Origin: Excoecaria cochinchinensis
Lineage: Eukaryota > Streptophyta > Magnoliopsida > Malpighiales > Euphorbiaceae
DNA: 64,000 nt
Assembly (NCBI GenBank): GCA_947683425.1
Contig: CANTUQ010000078.1
Coordinates: forward strand, 1,924,001 to 1,988,000
Direction: 5' to 3'
Made by a program: the position numbers and the translations under genes. Below, piece by piece: positions 44,580 to 56,766 of this stretch. The notes beneath the pieces are model-generated. The model ran no database searches. It saw only the letters and a list, made by a program, of their open reading frames with translations, and was not told the origin of the DNA. Positions within the stretch are counted from its first letter, which is position 1, and the number at the start of each line of letters is the position of its first letter.

Positions 44580-45553
44580 TGCATGTTGCTGATCTATTCT
44601 TTAAGGAAGTTGTCCGTTTGCATGGTATTCCACACACCATAGTTTCAGATAGGGATACAAAGTTCCTTTCACATTTTTGGCGTGTTTTATGGGGTAAGTT
44701 AGGAACAAAGTTATTGTTTTCTACTACTTGTCACCCTCAAACTGATGGGCAAACAGAAGTTGTGAATAGAACTTTGGGGACTTTATTACGTGCTATTGTG
44801 GGTAAGAATCTTAAAACTTGGGAAGATTGTTTGCCTTTTATTGAATTTGCTTATAATCGAAGTATTCATTCTTCCACTGGTTTTTCACCATTTGAGCTTG
44901 TTTATGGTTTTAACCCACTAACTGTGCTTGATCTTTGTCCTTTACCTTTACATGAGCTTTCGAGTTTGGATGGTAATAGGAAGGCAGAATTGGTCAAATC
45001 TTTACATGAGAAAGCACGGGCAAACATTGAAAAGAAAAACAGGCAATATGCTGATAAGGCAAATAGGGGAAGGAAACAAGTGGTGTTCACCCCTGGAGAT
45101 TGGGTTTGGGTGCATTTTCGGAAGGAAAGATTTCCAAACCAAAGGAAAGGAAAGCTGGATGCACGCGGTGATGGTCCTTTTCAAGTCTTGGAGCGCATCA
45201 ACGATAATGCTTATAAAATAGACTTGCCAGGTGAGTATGGTGTTTCTGCTACATTTAATGTTTCTGACCTTTCTCCTTTTGATATGGATGCAGATTTGAG
45301 GACAAATCTTTTTGAGGAGGGAGGGAATGATACGGATCAGCCAGATACTCAGGATTCTTTGAAGATTCCAAGTGGACCAATTACAAGGGGGCGAGCTAAG
45401 AAGCTGAAAATGGCTATGACAACTTATGTACAAGGCTTTGTTACTCAAGAGCTGAATGAAGATGTCTTTGAGAAGTGTCAAAAAGAGCTTGAAGGAGGTT
45501 TTCACAAAGTACTTAGCCTTTTGGAAGCTTCTAGTGAAATTGGGCCAACTTAA
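44580..45553 (+). pseudogene. gag-pol: Gag-Pol of element R, second part (integrase C-terminal half)
   Basis: This continues R's frame after composite S (HVADLFFKEVVRLHG). The second catalytic Asp is intact (SDRD) and the Glu is intact (HPQTDGQTE). The DGPFQVLERIN and ATFNVSDLSPF C-terminus follows. The frame crosses the PPT (GAGGAGGGAGGGAA) into LTR C and ends after the GPITRGRAKKLK tail. No stop in this half; the defects are upstream. Confidence 0.93.
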
Positions 45554-46174
45554 GCCATTTTTGGGCCAATTTAAGTCATTTTTGGGTTTATACTACTTTG
45601 GGCTTTATTTGTACAAGTCATGTGCTTCATTTAAAAGTCACATGACTCATTTATTTAATGACTTAATGGGCTAAACGAATTGGGCTTTTAGATTGGGTTT
45701 AGTTTAGTTATTTTGGGTTTTTAATTAGTCTTTCTTTTGGGCTTTTGTTAAGTGTGTTTAATTCTTTAGTTTGGGCTTAACTTATCTTGTAAAGCCCATG
45801 GACAATTCGGCCACACTATGTTTAAGGCCTCATTAGGGTTTGTTTTAGGATTATTTGCTAGCTAGGGTTAGCCACCCTATAAATAGAACATGTTATGTTA
45901 AGAATTTCAGATTTTGGATGATATTCATTTGTTTAGCCGAATTTTCTTTGCTTAGAATGAGAGTGAATTGCTTTCTTTTCTATTGCATGAAGAATTTGAT
46001 TAACTTATCAATTGTTTGATTGTGGCGTTTTTCAGGTTCTTTAATTCCCGATTATTTGCGTTTTCAGTCACAGGTTGATTGGGGGTTCAATAGGGAGGGT
46101 GTTTATCTGATTTGGTTTGCTATTCGAATTGTATGTGTGGGTTTGTAGCTCGATAGCTATTGGGTTCCGCATCA
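45328..46174 (+). mobile_element. LTR type C, 3' LTR of R
   Basis: The LTR is 847 bp, starting TGATACGGATCAG and ending TTCCGCATCA. Bases 45328-45553 are coding. The next bases, ACACC, would be R's target duplication: the uninterrupted leader at 18785 and 52868 reads GTACACCACTC. The left copy is lost with R's 5' end. Confidence 0.9.
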
Positions 46175-46525
46175 ACACCACTCTTGACCGTGTATCACCT
46201 CCATTGTGTCTACTGTCTTCTTTCTAGTTTTGAGCTATCTTTTTATTATTAGTGCTTATTTTCTTTGCCTTCTTAAACTTGCTCAAGATTCTTGATTTGT
46301 GGATTGAATTCTGAAGTGCAATTTTAAAGTTGCAAGCTTGAGTGGTAAAAGGCAAGAGAGTGTGAGGACATTAAGAGGGTAAAAGCCTTATTTGTGTGAA
46401 ACACGAGAGGAGTGACATTCTTTGAGTGTAAACACGTGAGGGAGAGCTTGTGAGGTTTTTATCTAACAATTTTGCAGGTAATACACCATGACTGAAGAAA
46501 CTAGTGGGAAGGGAATATCCCAAGG
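46175..46525 (+). pseudogene. Leader end and gag start (element W)
   Basis: It matches the P1/U leader from ACACCACTCTTGACC through the pre-gag box to ATG 46489 and about 12 Gag codons (MTEETSGKGISQ). It is then joined at CAAGG (46521-46525) to the opposite strand of element T's RNase H. R inserted into this leader. Confidence 0.8.
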
Positions 46526-49500
46526 CATATCTTCTTGATAATGCATCAGCAACAATATTGTCCTTTCCATGCTTATATTGAATAACATAGGGAAATGTTT
46601 CAATAAATTCAACCCATTTAGCATGCCTTTTATTCAACTTACCTTGTCCCTTTAAGTGTTTGAGGGACTCATGATCGGTGTGAATAACAAACTCCTTGGG
46701 TAGGAGGTAATGCTGCCACACATCCAATGTTCTCACCAAGGCATAAAGCTCCTTATCATAGGTTGAATAATTGAGTTGGGCTCCATGAAGCTTCTCACTA
46801 AAATATGCTACTGGTTTCTTTTCTTGCATTAGAACAGCCCAATACCTACACCAGAAGCATCACACTCAATTTCAAAAGACTTATCAAAATTAGGCAAAGA
46901 TAAAATAGGAGCAGAACACAACTTCCCTTTCAATTTTTCAAAAGCTTTTTGCTGTGCTTCTCCCCACTTAAACCCAACTTCTTTTTTTATTATTTCTGTA
47001 AGTGGTGCAGCAACAGAAGAGAAATCCTGCACAAAACGCCTGTGGGCCAATCTCTAATGGACTTAGGCGTGGGCCAATCTCTAATTGCCTTCACTTTCTC
47101 TTCATCTACTTCAATACCCTGTGCACTCACCACCAAAACCAAGAAAAACAAGTCTATCTATACAAAATGTGCACTTCTTAAGTTTAGCATACAACCTTTC
47201 ATGCCTCAAAGTTTGCAAAACTAACTTAACATGCTCAGTATGTTCATCAAAAGACTTGCTGTAAATGAGTATATCATCAAAGTAAACAACAACAAACTTT
47301 CCTAAATATGCACGCAATACATGGTTCATAAGTCTCATAAATGTGCTAGGGGCGTTAGATAGCCCAAATGGCATGACTAACCACTCATACAAACCATATT
47401 TAGTTTTGAAAGCCGTTTTCCATTCATCACCAGGTTTCATTCTTATTTGATGATATCCACTCATTAAATCAATCTTAGTAAAAAACATAGCACCACACAA
47501 TTCATCTAACATATCATCAAGCCTAGGAATAGGATGTCTATACTTTACAGTGATTTTGTTGACTGCACGACAATCAACACACATTCTCCAAGTTCCATCC
47601 TTCTTAGGCACCAATAGGACGGGTACTGTGCAAGGACTCAAGCTCTCTCTAACCAATCCCTTCTCCATAAGTTCTTCCACTTGCCTTTGCATCTCCTTAG
47701 TTTCCTTAGAATTGCTTCTATATGCTGGTCGGTTAGGAATGGTTGATCCAGGTATGAAATCAATCTGATGTTCTATCCCTCTCAAAGGTGGTAATCCATC
47801 TAGTAGCTCATCAGGAAAGACATCTGAAAACTCCTGCAACAAAGACACAAAACTAGAAGGCAAAGATTCATGGTCAATGTCAGCGTTAGAAAACAAAATC
47901 TCTTTTTAAGTTACAAGGATCAATGGCTGCCCTATGGCTAAAGCACTCTTAACCTCTCTTGCCCTTACATAAAAATTCTGTTTTTTCCTCCCACATTTCT
48001 TGTTTTCACTCACCAATGGGCCATTTATTTTTTTTGTTTCTTTTCTGGCCTCTTTTCCCCCCTTTTCTTTCTTTTTCTCTCTTAATTTCACTCCCCTCTT
48101 CTTTCTTGGCCAAAGCCTCTCTCTCCCTCTCAACTGATTTCTTCTGATCTTCAAACACTTCTTGAGGTGATAACGGTGCTAATGTAACCTTTGTACCTTC
48201 ATAAGAAAAAGAATAACGGTTAGTGTACCCATTATGCAAAACATGTCTACCAAATTGCCAAGGCCTTCCCAAAAGTAAATGGCCTGCCTCCATAGGTACC
48301 ACATCACAAACCACCTCATCCTTATACCTCCTAATAGAAAATGGCACTCTTACTTGCCTTGTTACCTTGACCTCCCCACTGTCATTCAACCATTGTAATT
48401 TATAAGGTCTAGGATGCTTTTAACATACCAAATTCAGCTTATCAACCATATTCACACTAGCTACATTGGTGCAACTACCTCCATCAACAATAAGCGTGCA
48501 CACCCTTCCATTAATTAAACACTTAGTGTGAAATATTTTCTCTTTGTTCTAGGCTCTCTTCCTTAACATTCAAATTCAAAGCTCGCCTAGCCACTAAAGA
48601 CTTCCCACTTTCAGCAACCAATAACTCTCCATCACTATCACAATCACTACAATCTTCCAAAGGTGGCATCTCATCTTCACTATGGTCTTATTCAGAAACA
48701 ATTTCCCCATCATCCCTAGCTATTATCACCCTTTTATTAGGAAAATCACGTGCCATATGCCCCTTCCCCAAGCATTTAAAGCATTTAATCTCTCTACTAG
48801 GAGTTGGAGTATTAGGGTTACCTTTTACAACCTTAGATGGTGATTGGACAGCCCTTGCATCTTTGGAACTCGAATCTGCCCCATAAGGTTTGGATCCCCT
48901 AAAGTCTCTTCTATCCTCCCCTTTGGTCCATCTAGATCCCAAACTATCCCTTGAGTTGTTGCTGGTTCGGTTGAAGCTCCTACTCTTCTTCTGTTTCTCA
49001 ATTTTCATTGCCATATTCAACATTTCCTCTATGGAGTCATATCTATGAAGCTCAATGACATCAGCAATCTCCTTATTCAATCCACCTAAAAACCGAGCCA
49101 TGGTTACCTCTTCATCTTCCTCAATGTTAGCTCTAACCATGCACATTTCCATTTCTTTATGGTAGTCCTCTACTGACCTACCCCCTTGCACTAACCTATG
49201 CAACTTCTGATGTAGCTCCCTAAAGTAATGTGAAGGCACAAATCTTTTCCTCATGGCCTCCTTCATATCCTCCCAATTACCAATAGGACGTCTACCCACT
49301 TTCCTTCTGCTCAAGTTCAATTGATCCCACCAAAATAAGGCATAATCTGTAAACTCCACAGCTGCTATCTTCACTTTCTTCTCCTCAGAATACCTATTAC
49401 ACTAAAAGATCATTTTAACCTTCCTTTCCCATTCTAGGTACTCTTCAGCACTGTTTCTACCTTTAAATGGAGGAATCTTAAGCTTAATGTTACCTAAATT

Positions 49501-49755
49501 CCCATCTAATCTCCCACTTGTCTCTTCTTCATCTAAGTCTTCTATGTCAGCCCTTACATTTTCATCAGTCCATCTACCTCTCCTAGCTGTCCTCCTAGAA
49601 TTATTAGATGCACTCACTTCAAATTTCTCCTCCATCCCGTCCATTCTAGCTTTTAACTTCTTGAACTCATTAATGAAGGACTTGTACATCACTTTCATAT
49701 TGGGTATGGCTTCTTCCTCCTCATACATTGTTTCCTTTTCTTCTCTTCTTGACAT
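46521..49755 (-). pseudogene. gag-pol: Gag-Pol of element T, 3'-truncated
   Basis: From ATG 49755 (MSRREEKETMYEEEE) it encodes Gag capsid, a knuckle reading CFKCLGKGHMARDF (last Cys is Phe), protease, RT with intact YFDD and RNase H up to ADALSRRYAL; integrase is missing. Defects: a stop at about 49403, a stop in the linker near 48688, one after PR near 48420, a frame break near 47900 and another near 47115, a rearranged duplication GTGGGCCAATCTCTAA at 47043-47090, and a frame break near 46829. It is dead and has no 3' LTR. Confidence 0.9.
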
Positions 49756-51504
49756 GATTTGAATTCTGCAAAACAGATGTTAGACAATAACCTCACACAC
49801 TCCCTCACGTGTTTACACTCAAAGATGCCACTCCTCTCGTGTTTCACTCAATAAGGCTTTTACCCTCTTAATGTACTCACACACTCTGCCTTTTACCACT
49901 CTAATTGCAACTCTTAAATTGCACTTCAGAATTCAATTCACAAACCAAGAATTTGAGCACGTTTTAGAAAGCAAAGAATAAGTAAGCACTAACAATAAAA
50001 AGATAGCTCAAAACTAGAAAAGAAGACACTAGACACAATGAAGGTGGTACACGGACAAGACTGTTATACCACTTGATTATATCCAAATTAGAGTATTAGA
50101 ACAAGCAAAGATACTCTAACAATGTAAATGGAACAAAAGCAAGCTAAAACAAAGAAACAAGCAACAAGAATTAAGAAAAATGACAATTTGGACAAAATGT
50201 ATGAATTTGATTCACTACAAAGTAAACCAAATGTAGAACCTAGTTATTCTACCCAACAAAGCAAGAAAAAAAATAACAAAGAAACCTAATTATACTAAGA
50301 AAAACAGAATGCACGCAATACAATTCAATTTAGAGCCAAAATGATGATTAGGCCGAATGGTGTATCAAGCTCTAATTAATGTGTCAAGTTGTGTGCAAAA
50401 TGATGGCAAAATGATAGGAAAATGATATCAAAATGGTGTAAAAAATGATGGCAAAATGGTGACAAAATGGTAGGCAAATGATGGCAAACTGGTAGGAAAA
50501 GAATGGCAAAAATGATACCAAAATGGTGTAAAAAATGACAGCAAAAATGGTACCAAAATGTTACCAAAAATGGATAGGAAATGATAGGAAAAATGTTACC
50601 AAAAATGATAAATAAATGCTAGCACAAATGAATCCTTATCCGAATTGGTTAATAATTATCAAAGATGGTTTAGGATTAAGGTTTCCTATTCCCAAAACAG
50701 ATAGGATTAATTTTTCCTATTACTTAAAGGATTCCTATCTCTATTTTGAAAAGGAATAATTGCTGCTCCTAATCCTCAAGCACTTAGGGTTAAGTTTTCC
50801 CACCTATTAATGGATTTAGATTTTCCCTTTTGCTATAAATATACTCCCTGGCCGAATCTACTCCCTGCCCTTTTCTCTTCTCAATTCTTTTCTTTCACGT
50901 TTTTTTTTTCTTCTTTTTTTTTTTAATTTTTTTTTCAATGAAATAAATAACAACCACAATACAAACTACCAAACTTCTCAAGCCCATAAAAATCAGAAAT
51001 CAAATTCGGTTTTCTAACCCCTTCTTTTTTTTTTTTTTTCTCAAAATGCAAAAACTTCAAAGTGAAGAACGGAGGCTTAAGCGTCGTTTTTAAGGGCCGA
51101 AAATTGCAGTTACGTAGGGCAAAGCCTAGGTAATGATTATAGAGCACGAAATTCCCTTTCCGAAAACATATTATAATAACAAATTCGACACTCTAGTCAA
51201 AAGTTATGGCCTCTCGAAATTTCTATTTTTTTTTTAAAACAGCAAACTAATCTCTAATCTCCTCCTACAAGGATTCGGATTCAAGCTAAGGATGTTCAAG
51301 ATTTCGGTTCAAGGCTATTTAACGAATTCAAGGTAAAGGTAAGAAAAGAAAAGGCTAATTTAAACACACAAAACACAATTAACTAAGTAACTTAATGCAA
51401 CCTAATTCGGCATAAACAAAAAAAAAGAATTCAAAGAAAATAAAACGCAAACCTAACACTAAGATAAATAGGAATTTACCTTATCTTTGGCTCTGATACC
51501 AAAA
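49756..51504 (-). other. Leader and PBS of T
   Basis: The PBS (minus TTTTGGTATCAGAGCCAAAG) is near 51487-51504. It is a P1-type leader: minisatellite at 50376-50620, antisense TATA-like box at 50834-50841, long T-runs. It is the best uninterrupted reference for E1's leader. Confidence 0.85.
50376..50620 (-). repeat. Leader minisatellite in T
   Basis: Imperfect AAAATGGT, ACCAAAATGG and GGCAAAATGATAGG units; a family member of 2840-3150 with a different mix of variants. Confidence 0.7.
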
Positions 51505-52388
51505 TGATGCGGAACCCAATAGCTAGCGAGCTATGAACCCAATAGCTAGCGAGCTATAAACACCCTCCCATACATACAATTCGAATAGCAAACCAAATCA
51601 GATAAACACCCTCCCTATTGAACCCCCAATCTACCTGTGACTGAAAATGCAAATAATCGGGAAACAAAGAACTGAAAAACGCCACAATTAAACAATTGAT
51701 AAGTTAATCAAATTCTTCATGCAATAGAAAAGAAAGCAATTTACTCTCATTCTAAGCAAAGAAAATTCGGCTATGCCAAGAAAATGTCATTCAAATCTGC
51801 AGTTTACAATCCATAATAGCCTATTTATATGGTGGCTAACCCTAGCTAGCAAATAACATAAAGAAAAACCCTAATGAATCCTTAAACTAAGCTAGGCCGA
51901 ATTGTCCATGGGCTTAAGCTATCAAATAATCCCATTTACAAGACTTAACTTAAAACAAAACCCATTAAGAAAAGAGTGGGCCGAATTGTTTAAAGCCCAA
52001 AATAAAGACTAACTAAAACCCAAAAATAACTAAACTAAACCCAATCTAAAAGCCCATCACATTTAGCCCATTAAGTCATTAAATAAATGAGTCATGTGAC
52101 CTTTAAATAAAGCACATGACTTGTACAATTAAAACCCAAAGTAGAATAAACCCAAAAATGACTTAAGTTGGCCCAATTTCACTAGAAGCTTCCAAAAGGC
52201 TAAGTACTTTGTGAAAGCCTCCTTCAAGCTCTTTATAACACTTCTTAAAGGCATCTTCATGTAGTTCTTGAGTAACAAAGCCTTGCACATAGGTTGTCAT
52301 AGCCATCTTCAGCTTCTTAGCTCTCCCTCTTGTGACTGGACCACTAGGCATCTTCAAAGGGTCTTTAGTGGTTGGATGATCCGTATCA
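51505..52388 (-). mobile_element. LTR type C, 5' LTR of T
   Basis: The LTR is 884 bp, with minus-strand start TGATACGGATCATCC at 52388. The encoded tail with GPVTRGRAKKLK ends at 52163. Its U5 end has a private tandem duplication of GAACCCAATAGCTAGCGAG (51510-51560). The flank is the leader of U. Confidence 0.9.
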
Positions 52389-53182
52389 CTTACCCATTTG
52401 AGCTGCCATTTTATCATATCTTATCCATTTGTTCCACCATTTTTGGAATCATTTTTGATCATTTGTGTCACCATTTTGGTATCATTTTGCTATCATTTTT
52501 TTACCATTTTGCTATCATTTTCATATGACTTTGCCATTATTTTGCACACAACTTGACACATTAATTAGAGCTTGTTACACCATTCGGCCTATTCATTATT
52601 TTGGCTCTAAATTGAATTGTCTTGCATGCAAACTACTTTATTTAGTTTAATTTTTTCTTTTTGTTGATTTCTTGCTTTGCTGGGTAGAATATCTAGGTTC
52701 TGTATTTGGTTTACTTTGTAGTGAATCAAATTCATACATTTTATCCAAATTGTCATTTTTCTTAATTCTTGTTGCTTATTTCTTTGTTTTAAGCTTGCTT
52801 TTGTTCCTTTACATTGTTAGAGTATCTTTGCTTGTTCTAATACTCTAATTTGGATATAATCAAGTGGTACACCACTCTTGACTGTGTATCACCTCCATTG
52901 TGTCTAGTGTCTTCTTTTCTAGTTTTGAGCTATCTTTTTATTGTTAGTGCTTATTTCCTTTGTCTTCTTAAACGTGCTCAAGATTCTTGATTTGTGGATT
53001 GAATTTTGAAGTGCAATTTTAAAGTTGCAAGCTTGAGTGGTAAAAGGCAAGAGAGTGTGAGGACATTAAGAGGGTAAAAGCCTTATTTGTGTGAAACACG
53101 AGAGGAGTGACATTCTTTGAGTGTAAACACGTGAGGGAGTGCTTGTGAGGTTTTTATCTAACAATTTTGCAGGTAATACACC
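52389..53182 (+). other. Leader of U (3' part)
   Basis: This starts in the minisatellite (CCATTTGAGCTGCC) right at T's LTR and runs through the ACACC site and pre-gag box to ATG 53183. U's 5' LTR and PBS are absent because the left side is T. Confidence 0.8.
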
Positions 53183-54733
53183 ATGACTGAAGAAACTAGT
53201 GAGAAGGGAATATCCCAAGGTGAAGATCATGTACCAGATAACAAGATGCTCTATCAAGCTTTCATTAGTGAGATCCGGAAGTTGTCTCTTAGAATGGATG
53301 GAATGGAAGAGAGACTTAAAGGAAGTATATCTAATGCACCTACAAGGGCAGCAAGGAGAGGAAGAATTATTCAAGGACATGTGGAGCATGATTTTGATGA
53401 TGAAGAGGAGGAGGAAACTAGTGCAAGGATAGATGGGAACTTGGGCAACATCAAACTCAAGATTCCTCCGTACAAAGGCAGAAATAGTGCAGAAGAGTAC
53501 TTGGAGTGGGAGAGAAAGGTAGAGATGATCTTTGAATGCAATAGATATTCAGAGGAAAAGAAGGTAAAGATTGCAGCTGTAGAATTCACTGACTATGCTT
53601 TGTTTTGGTGGGATCAATTGAATATGGGCAGAAGGAAGATGAGGAGACGTCCTATTAGTAGTTGGGAGGATATGAAGGAGGCCATAAGGAAAAGATTTGT
53701 GCCTTCACACTACTTTAGGGAGTTACATCAGAGGTTGCATAGGCTAGTGCAAGGAGCTAGATCAGTAGAAGATTATCACAAGGAGATAGAGATGCTATTG
53801 ATCAAAGCTAACATAGAAGAGAAGGAAGAGGTAATAATGGCTTGGCTTCTAGGAGGTTTGAATAAAGAAATTGCGGATGTAGTTGAATTGCAACATTATG
53901 GAAAAATGGAGGACTTAGTGAACATTGCCATTAAGGTGGAGAGGCAACAGAAACAAAGGAGGGTAGCAAGGTCATTCTCAAATTCCAACAACAAAATTTG
54001 TCCAAACTGGAGCAAAAATGAAGATTTTAAAAATATGAAATTGCAGTTTAAACAACTTTCTAGACTACTAAGTACGTATATGAAACAAGAGGAAAGAAAG
54101 AAAGAAGAGGAAGTTATTATCGAAGAAATTATTTGCGAAGCTGAAGGGGATACTATAGATTTATATGACAATGAGGTTCTGAGTGAGGAAGGAATAAGTG
54201 TAAATGAAGATGTTATTGCCTTGAGTGAAATGGAAAAAGATTGTAAAAAGGAAGATGCTTGTGTGGTTGAGATGGAAGATCAGCATGTTATGATAGATCC
54301 TTTAGTGCCTAAGGAGGTTGAATTGAACATGGAGGAAGAAAAGAACCATGATCAGAACGAAAAGTATGCATTGAATAACCATATTTTTCTTAATGTTTAT
54401 GTTAACTTGCAGGAACATGATGAGTTCTTTGATGAAGAAGCATTCATTTTATTTTCACATGTTCAGAAGATGTTATATGAAGATGAATTTATTCTAGAAG
54501 TGCCAATTCCCAACTTGAACAAGACGAAGATTCGAGGACGAATCATTTCTAAAGAGGGAGGGAATGATGCGTGCACAGGGGGCTCAATATTGCAAGATTA
54601 TAGACATTGCAAGTTCAGATTCATGGAGATCAAATTTGGAGAAGTTCAAGAAGGCTTAAAGGTGGTTTACTGTAGCTATGAAGAAGCCGAATCAAAAAGA
54701 GACTTTGAAGAGAGGCATGTGCAAGTCATGTAA
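53183..54733 (+). CDS. Intact Gag-acidic-tail fusion protein of non-autonomous element U
   Basis: An uninterrupted frame of 516 codons starts MTEETSEKG. Residues ~1-80 are an acidic Gag N-terminus and 85-260 the capsid region shared with R and P2 (IPPYKGRNSAEEYLEW, FTDYALFWWDQL, RFVPSHYF, SVEDYHKE). Basic ARSFSNSNN follows. At ~285 the protein switches, where autonomous copies would have the CCHC knuckle, to the tail: FKQLSRLLSTYMKQE, KKEEE, EIICEAEGDTIDLY, VVEMEDQHVMIDP, LQEHDEF, FILF, YEDEFILEV, PNLNKTKIRG. Residues 461-516 are LTR-encoded. No knuckle, protease, RT or integrase. Family knowledge: Gag-only non-autonomous LTR elements (TR-GAG type) exist in plants. The tail is unknown to me. 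It could make particles using enzymes supplied by another element; that is inference. Confidence 0.9.
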   Translation: MTEETSEKGISQGEDHVPDNKMLYQAFISEIRKLSLRMDGMEERLKGSISNAPTRAARRGRIIQGHVEHDFDDEEEEETSARIDGNLGNIKLKIPPYKGRNSAEEYLEWERKVEMIFECNRYSEEKKVKIAAVEFTDYALFWWDQLNMGRRKMRRRPISSWEDMKEAIRKRFVPSHYFRELHQRLHRLVQGARSVEDYHKEIEMLLIKANIEEKEEVIMAWLLGGLNKEIADVVELQHYGKMEDLVNIAIKVERQQKQRRVARSFSNSNNKICPNWSKNEDFKNMKLQFKQLSRLLSTYMKQEERKKEEEVIIEEIICEAEGDTIDLYDNEVLSEEGISVNEDVIALSEMEKDCKKEDACVVEMEDQHVMIDPLVPKEVELNMEEEKNHDQNEKYALNNHIFLNVYVNLQEHDEFFDEEAFILFSHVQKMLYEDEFILEVPIPNLNKTKIRGRIISKEGGNDACTGGSILQDYRHCKFRFMEIKFGEVQEGLKVVYCSYEEAESKRDFEERHVQVM

Positions 54734-55448
54734 CCTTGACATGTGCCATCCATGTGCTTTGACATGTGCTAGACATGTGCCATGTCATGTGTTATGCATG
54801 TGACACATGCATGTGCACATCATGTGACACATTACATGTGCAATGCATGTGCCAATTAATGGACTTAATGGGCTGTTTGTTTGGGCTTTTAGTTTAGGCT
54901 TTTATTTGATTATTTGTAATATATTAGGCCTTAATTTATTCTTTTGGGTTTATTTACGTGAGATGGGTTGTAATTAGCTTGGGCTCATTTAATTAGTTCT
55001 TTTTAGGCTTTTTGGGCTGTATTTTAAGTTAATTAGTGTGGGCTTTAGTTATCTTGATGTAAGGCCCATGTTTTAAGGCCTATTTGATTAATTAGGGTTT
55101 TTATTAGGGTTTTTAAGGCCTATAAATACTCCTAAAAAATGAGATTGTATAGAGAGAGATTGGAATTATTAAACAATGGAGGCTATCCTCTTTTCTTGGC
55201 TTTGCCAAAATTCTAATAGATTAGATTTGTGAGATTTGCTTGCTTTTCTTTTCTATTGCATGAAGAATTTGATTAACTTATCAATTATTTGATTGTGGCG
55301 TTTTTCAGGTTCTTTAATTCCCGATTATTTGCGTTTTCATTCACAAGTTGTTTGGGGGTTCAATAGGGAGGGTGTTTATCTAATTTTGCTTTGCTATTCG
55401 AATCGTATGTGTGGGTTTGTAACTCGTTAGCTATTGGGTTCCGCATCA
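54565..55448 (+). mobile_element. LTR (B-type start, C-type U5), 3' LTR of U
   Basis: The LTR is 884 bp, preceded by the PPT AAAGAGGGAGGGAA, with a CATGTG cluster at 54715-54860, a TATA region near 55122-55130 (CTATAAATACTCC) and end TTCCGCATCA. It is close to LTR Q1. The next bases, GCTTA (55449-55453), are a probable TSD in V's tail ORF. Confidence 0.9.
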
Positions 55449-55892
55449 GCTTATCTTCTAACTCAATTACACAAACATCTTCCTTTTCACCTAAACAAGT
55501 GACAACATCTTCGTTTTCAATTGTCTCTTCATCATTCACCACCTCATCTTCACATAATCTATAGCATCTCTTTCAGCTTCACAAATAATTTCTGCTACTA
55601 CAAATTCCTCTTCTTTCTTTCTTTTCTCTTGTCCCATATACGTACTTAGTAGTCTAGAAAGTTGTTTAAAATGTAATTCCATATCTTTAGAATCTTCATT
55701 TTTACTATGAGTGTTAATTGATCTACGTCGGTTTTGAATTCTAATAGACTTATCAATTATCTCCTCCACTCGATCCATCCTAGAATTCAACTTCTTAACC
55801 TCACTCAGGAATGTTTTATATATTGTTTTCACATCAGGCACACTTCCATCCTCCTCCTCATCCATTGTCTCTATTCTTTCCCTTCTTGACAT
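55449..55892 (-). pseudogene. Gag-N-terminus/tail ORF of V, truncated copy
   Basis: From ATG 55892 (MSRRERIETMDEEEDG) it encodes the same ORF as at 62265-62966. A 1-bp deletion near 55556 (DAIDY) breaks the frame and the U LTR cuts it at 55448. Confidence 0.85.
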
Positions 55893-56731
55893 GATTTATA
55901 AGCTGCAAATAAACATTAGAAGGAAAAAGAAACCTCACAATTTACTCGCTCACTTGTTTGTCTCTCAACTCATGACTTAATTTCTCACAATTATACTTCA
56001 GAAACAAACTCAAACAAATGTCCACAATTAAGTAGTTTGATTTGGAAACAATGAATACTTAACAAGAACAACAACGAGTATTAATTCTAGAGACAAATTG
56101 ACCAAAATTGAACAAACTTGGAAATAGCACACAAGAGATAAATTTCGTGCGCTTTAGTATATAAAGATGTTCAACAATGTGCAATATGTTAAACTAGCGT
56201 AGTTGAAACCAAAAATAGTTTAGACACACAAATTGATAACTTAGAATGAAAAGAATAGACAAGACAGATGCACTTAAATGCGATGTTTAACTAAACCTAA
56301 TGATTACTTTAAACAAATTTTATATAGACTCAACAAAAAGTAAATCAAAGAAAGCATGCAATAATATCTCCCAAAATCAAAAAAAAAACAACGAGTACTT
56401 AACTTGATTTTTGAAGAAATCAAACCAATTATGGAAGTTCTAGCTTAATTGATCAAATTTGAACTTAACAAGATAATAGGACCCGAATTGAACACAAGAT
56501 AATTTCTAAATTTTTTTTATATGTATATAAATTTTCTTTTTTTTTTCAAATGTAAATCACACAACTAATGATCAAATACTTGAGATAGGTAAATTTAACA
56601 CAATTGAGCAAGAACCAAATAAGGAACTAGATGCAAAGTCCTATTTGGCCAAAACAAAGAAAGAATTTCAAGAAGACAAAATTAAAGGATAGTTAAGAAT
56701 TTATCACTTAGCCTAAGCTCTGATACCAATT
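55893..56731 (-). other. Leader and PBS of V (left copy)
   Basis: The PBS (minus ATTGGTATCAGAGCTTA) is at 56715-56731. This is a third leader type, with little similarity to P1 or A leaders beyond the pre-gag region. It is similar to 62967-63361. No gene. Confidence 0.8.
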
Positions 56732-56766
56732 GATGCGGAACCCCAGCCTATATGCAAACTAGAACT
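56732..56766 (-). mobile_element. LTR type D, U5 end (left part)
   Basis: 35 bp (TGATGCGGAACCCCAGCC...) of the shared D LTR of V, ending with AGAAC, the target duplication of G. The LTR resumes at 61127. Confidence 0.9.
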
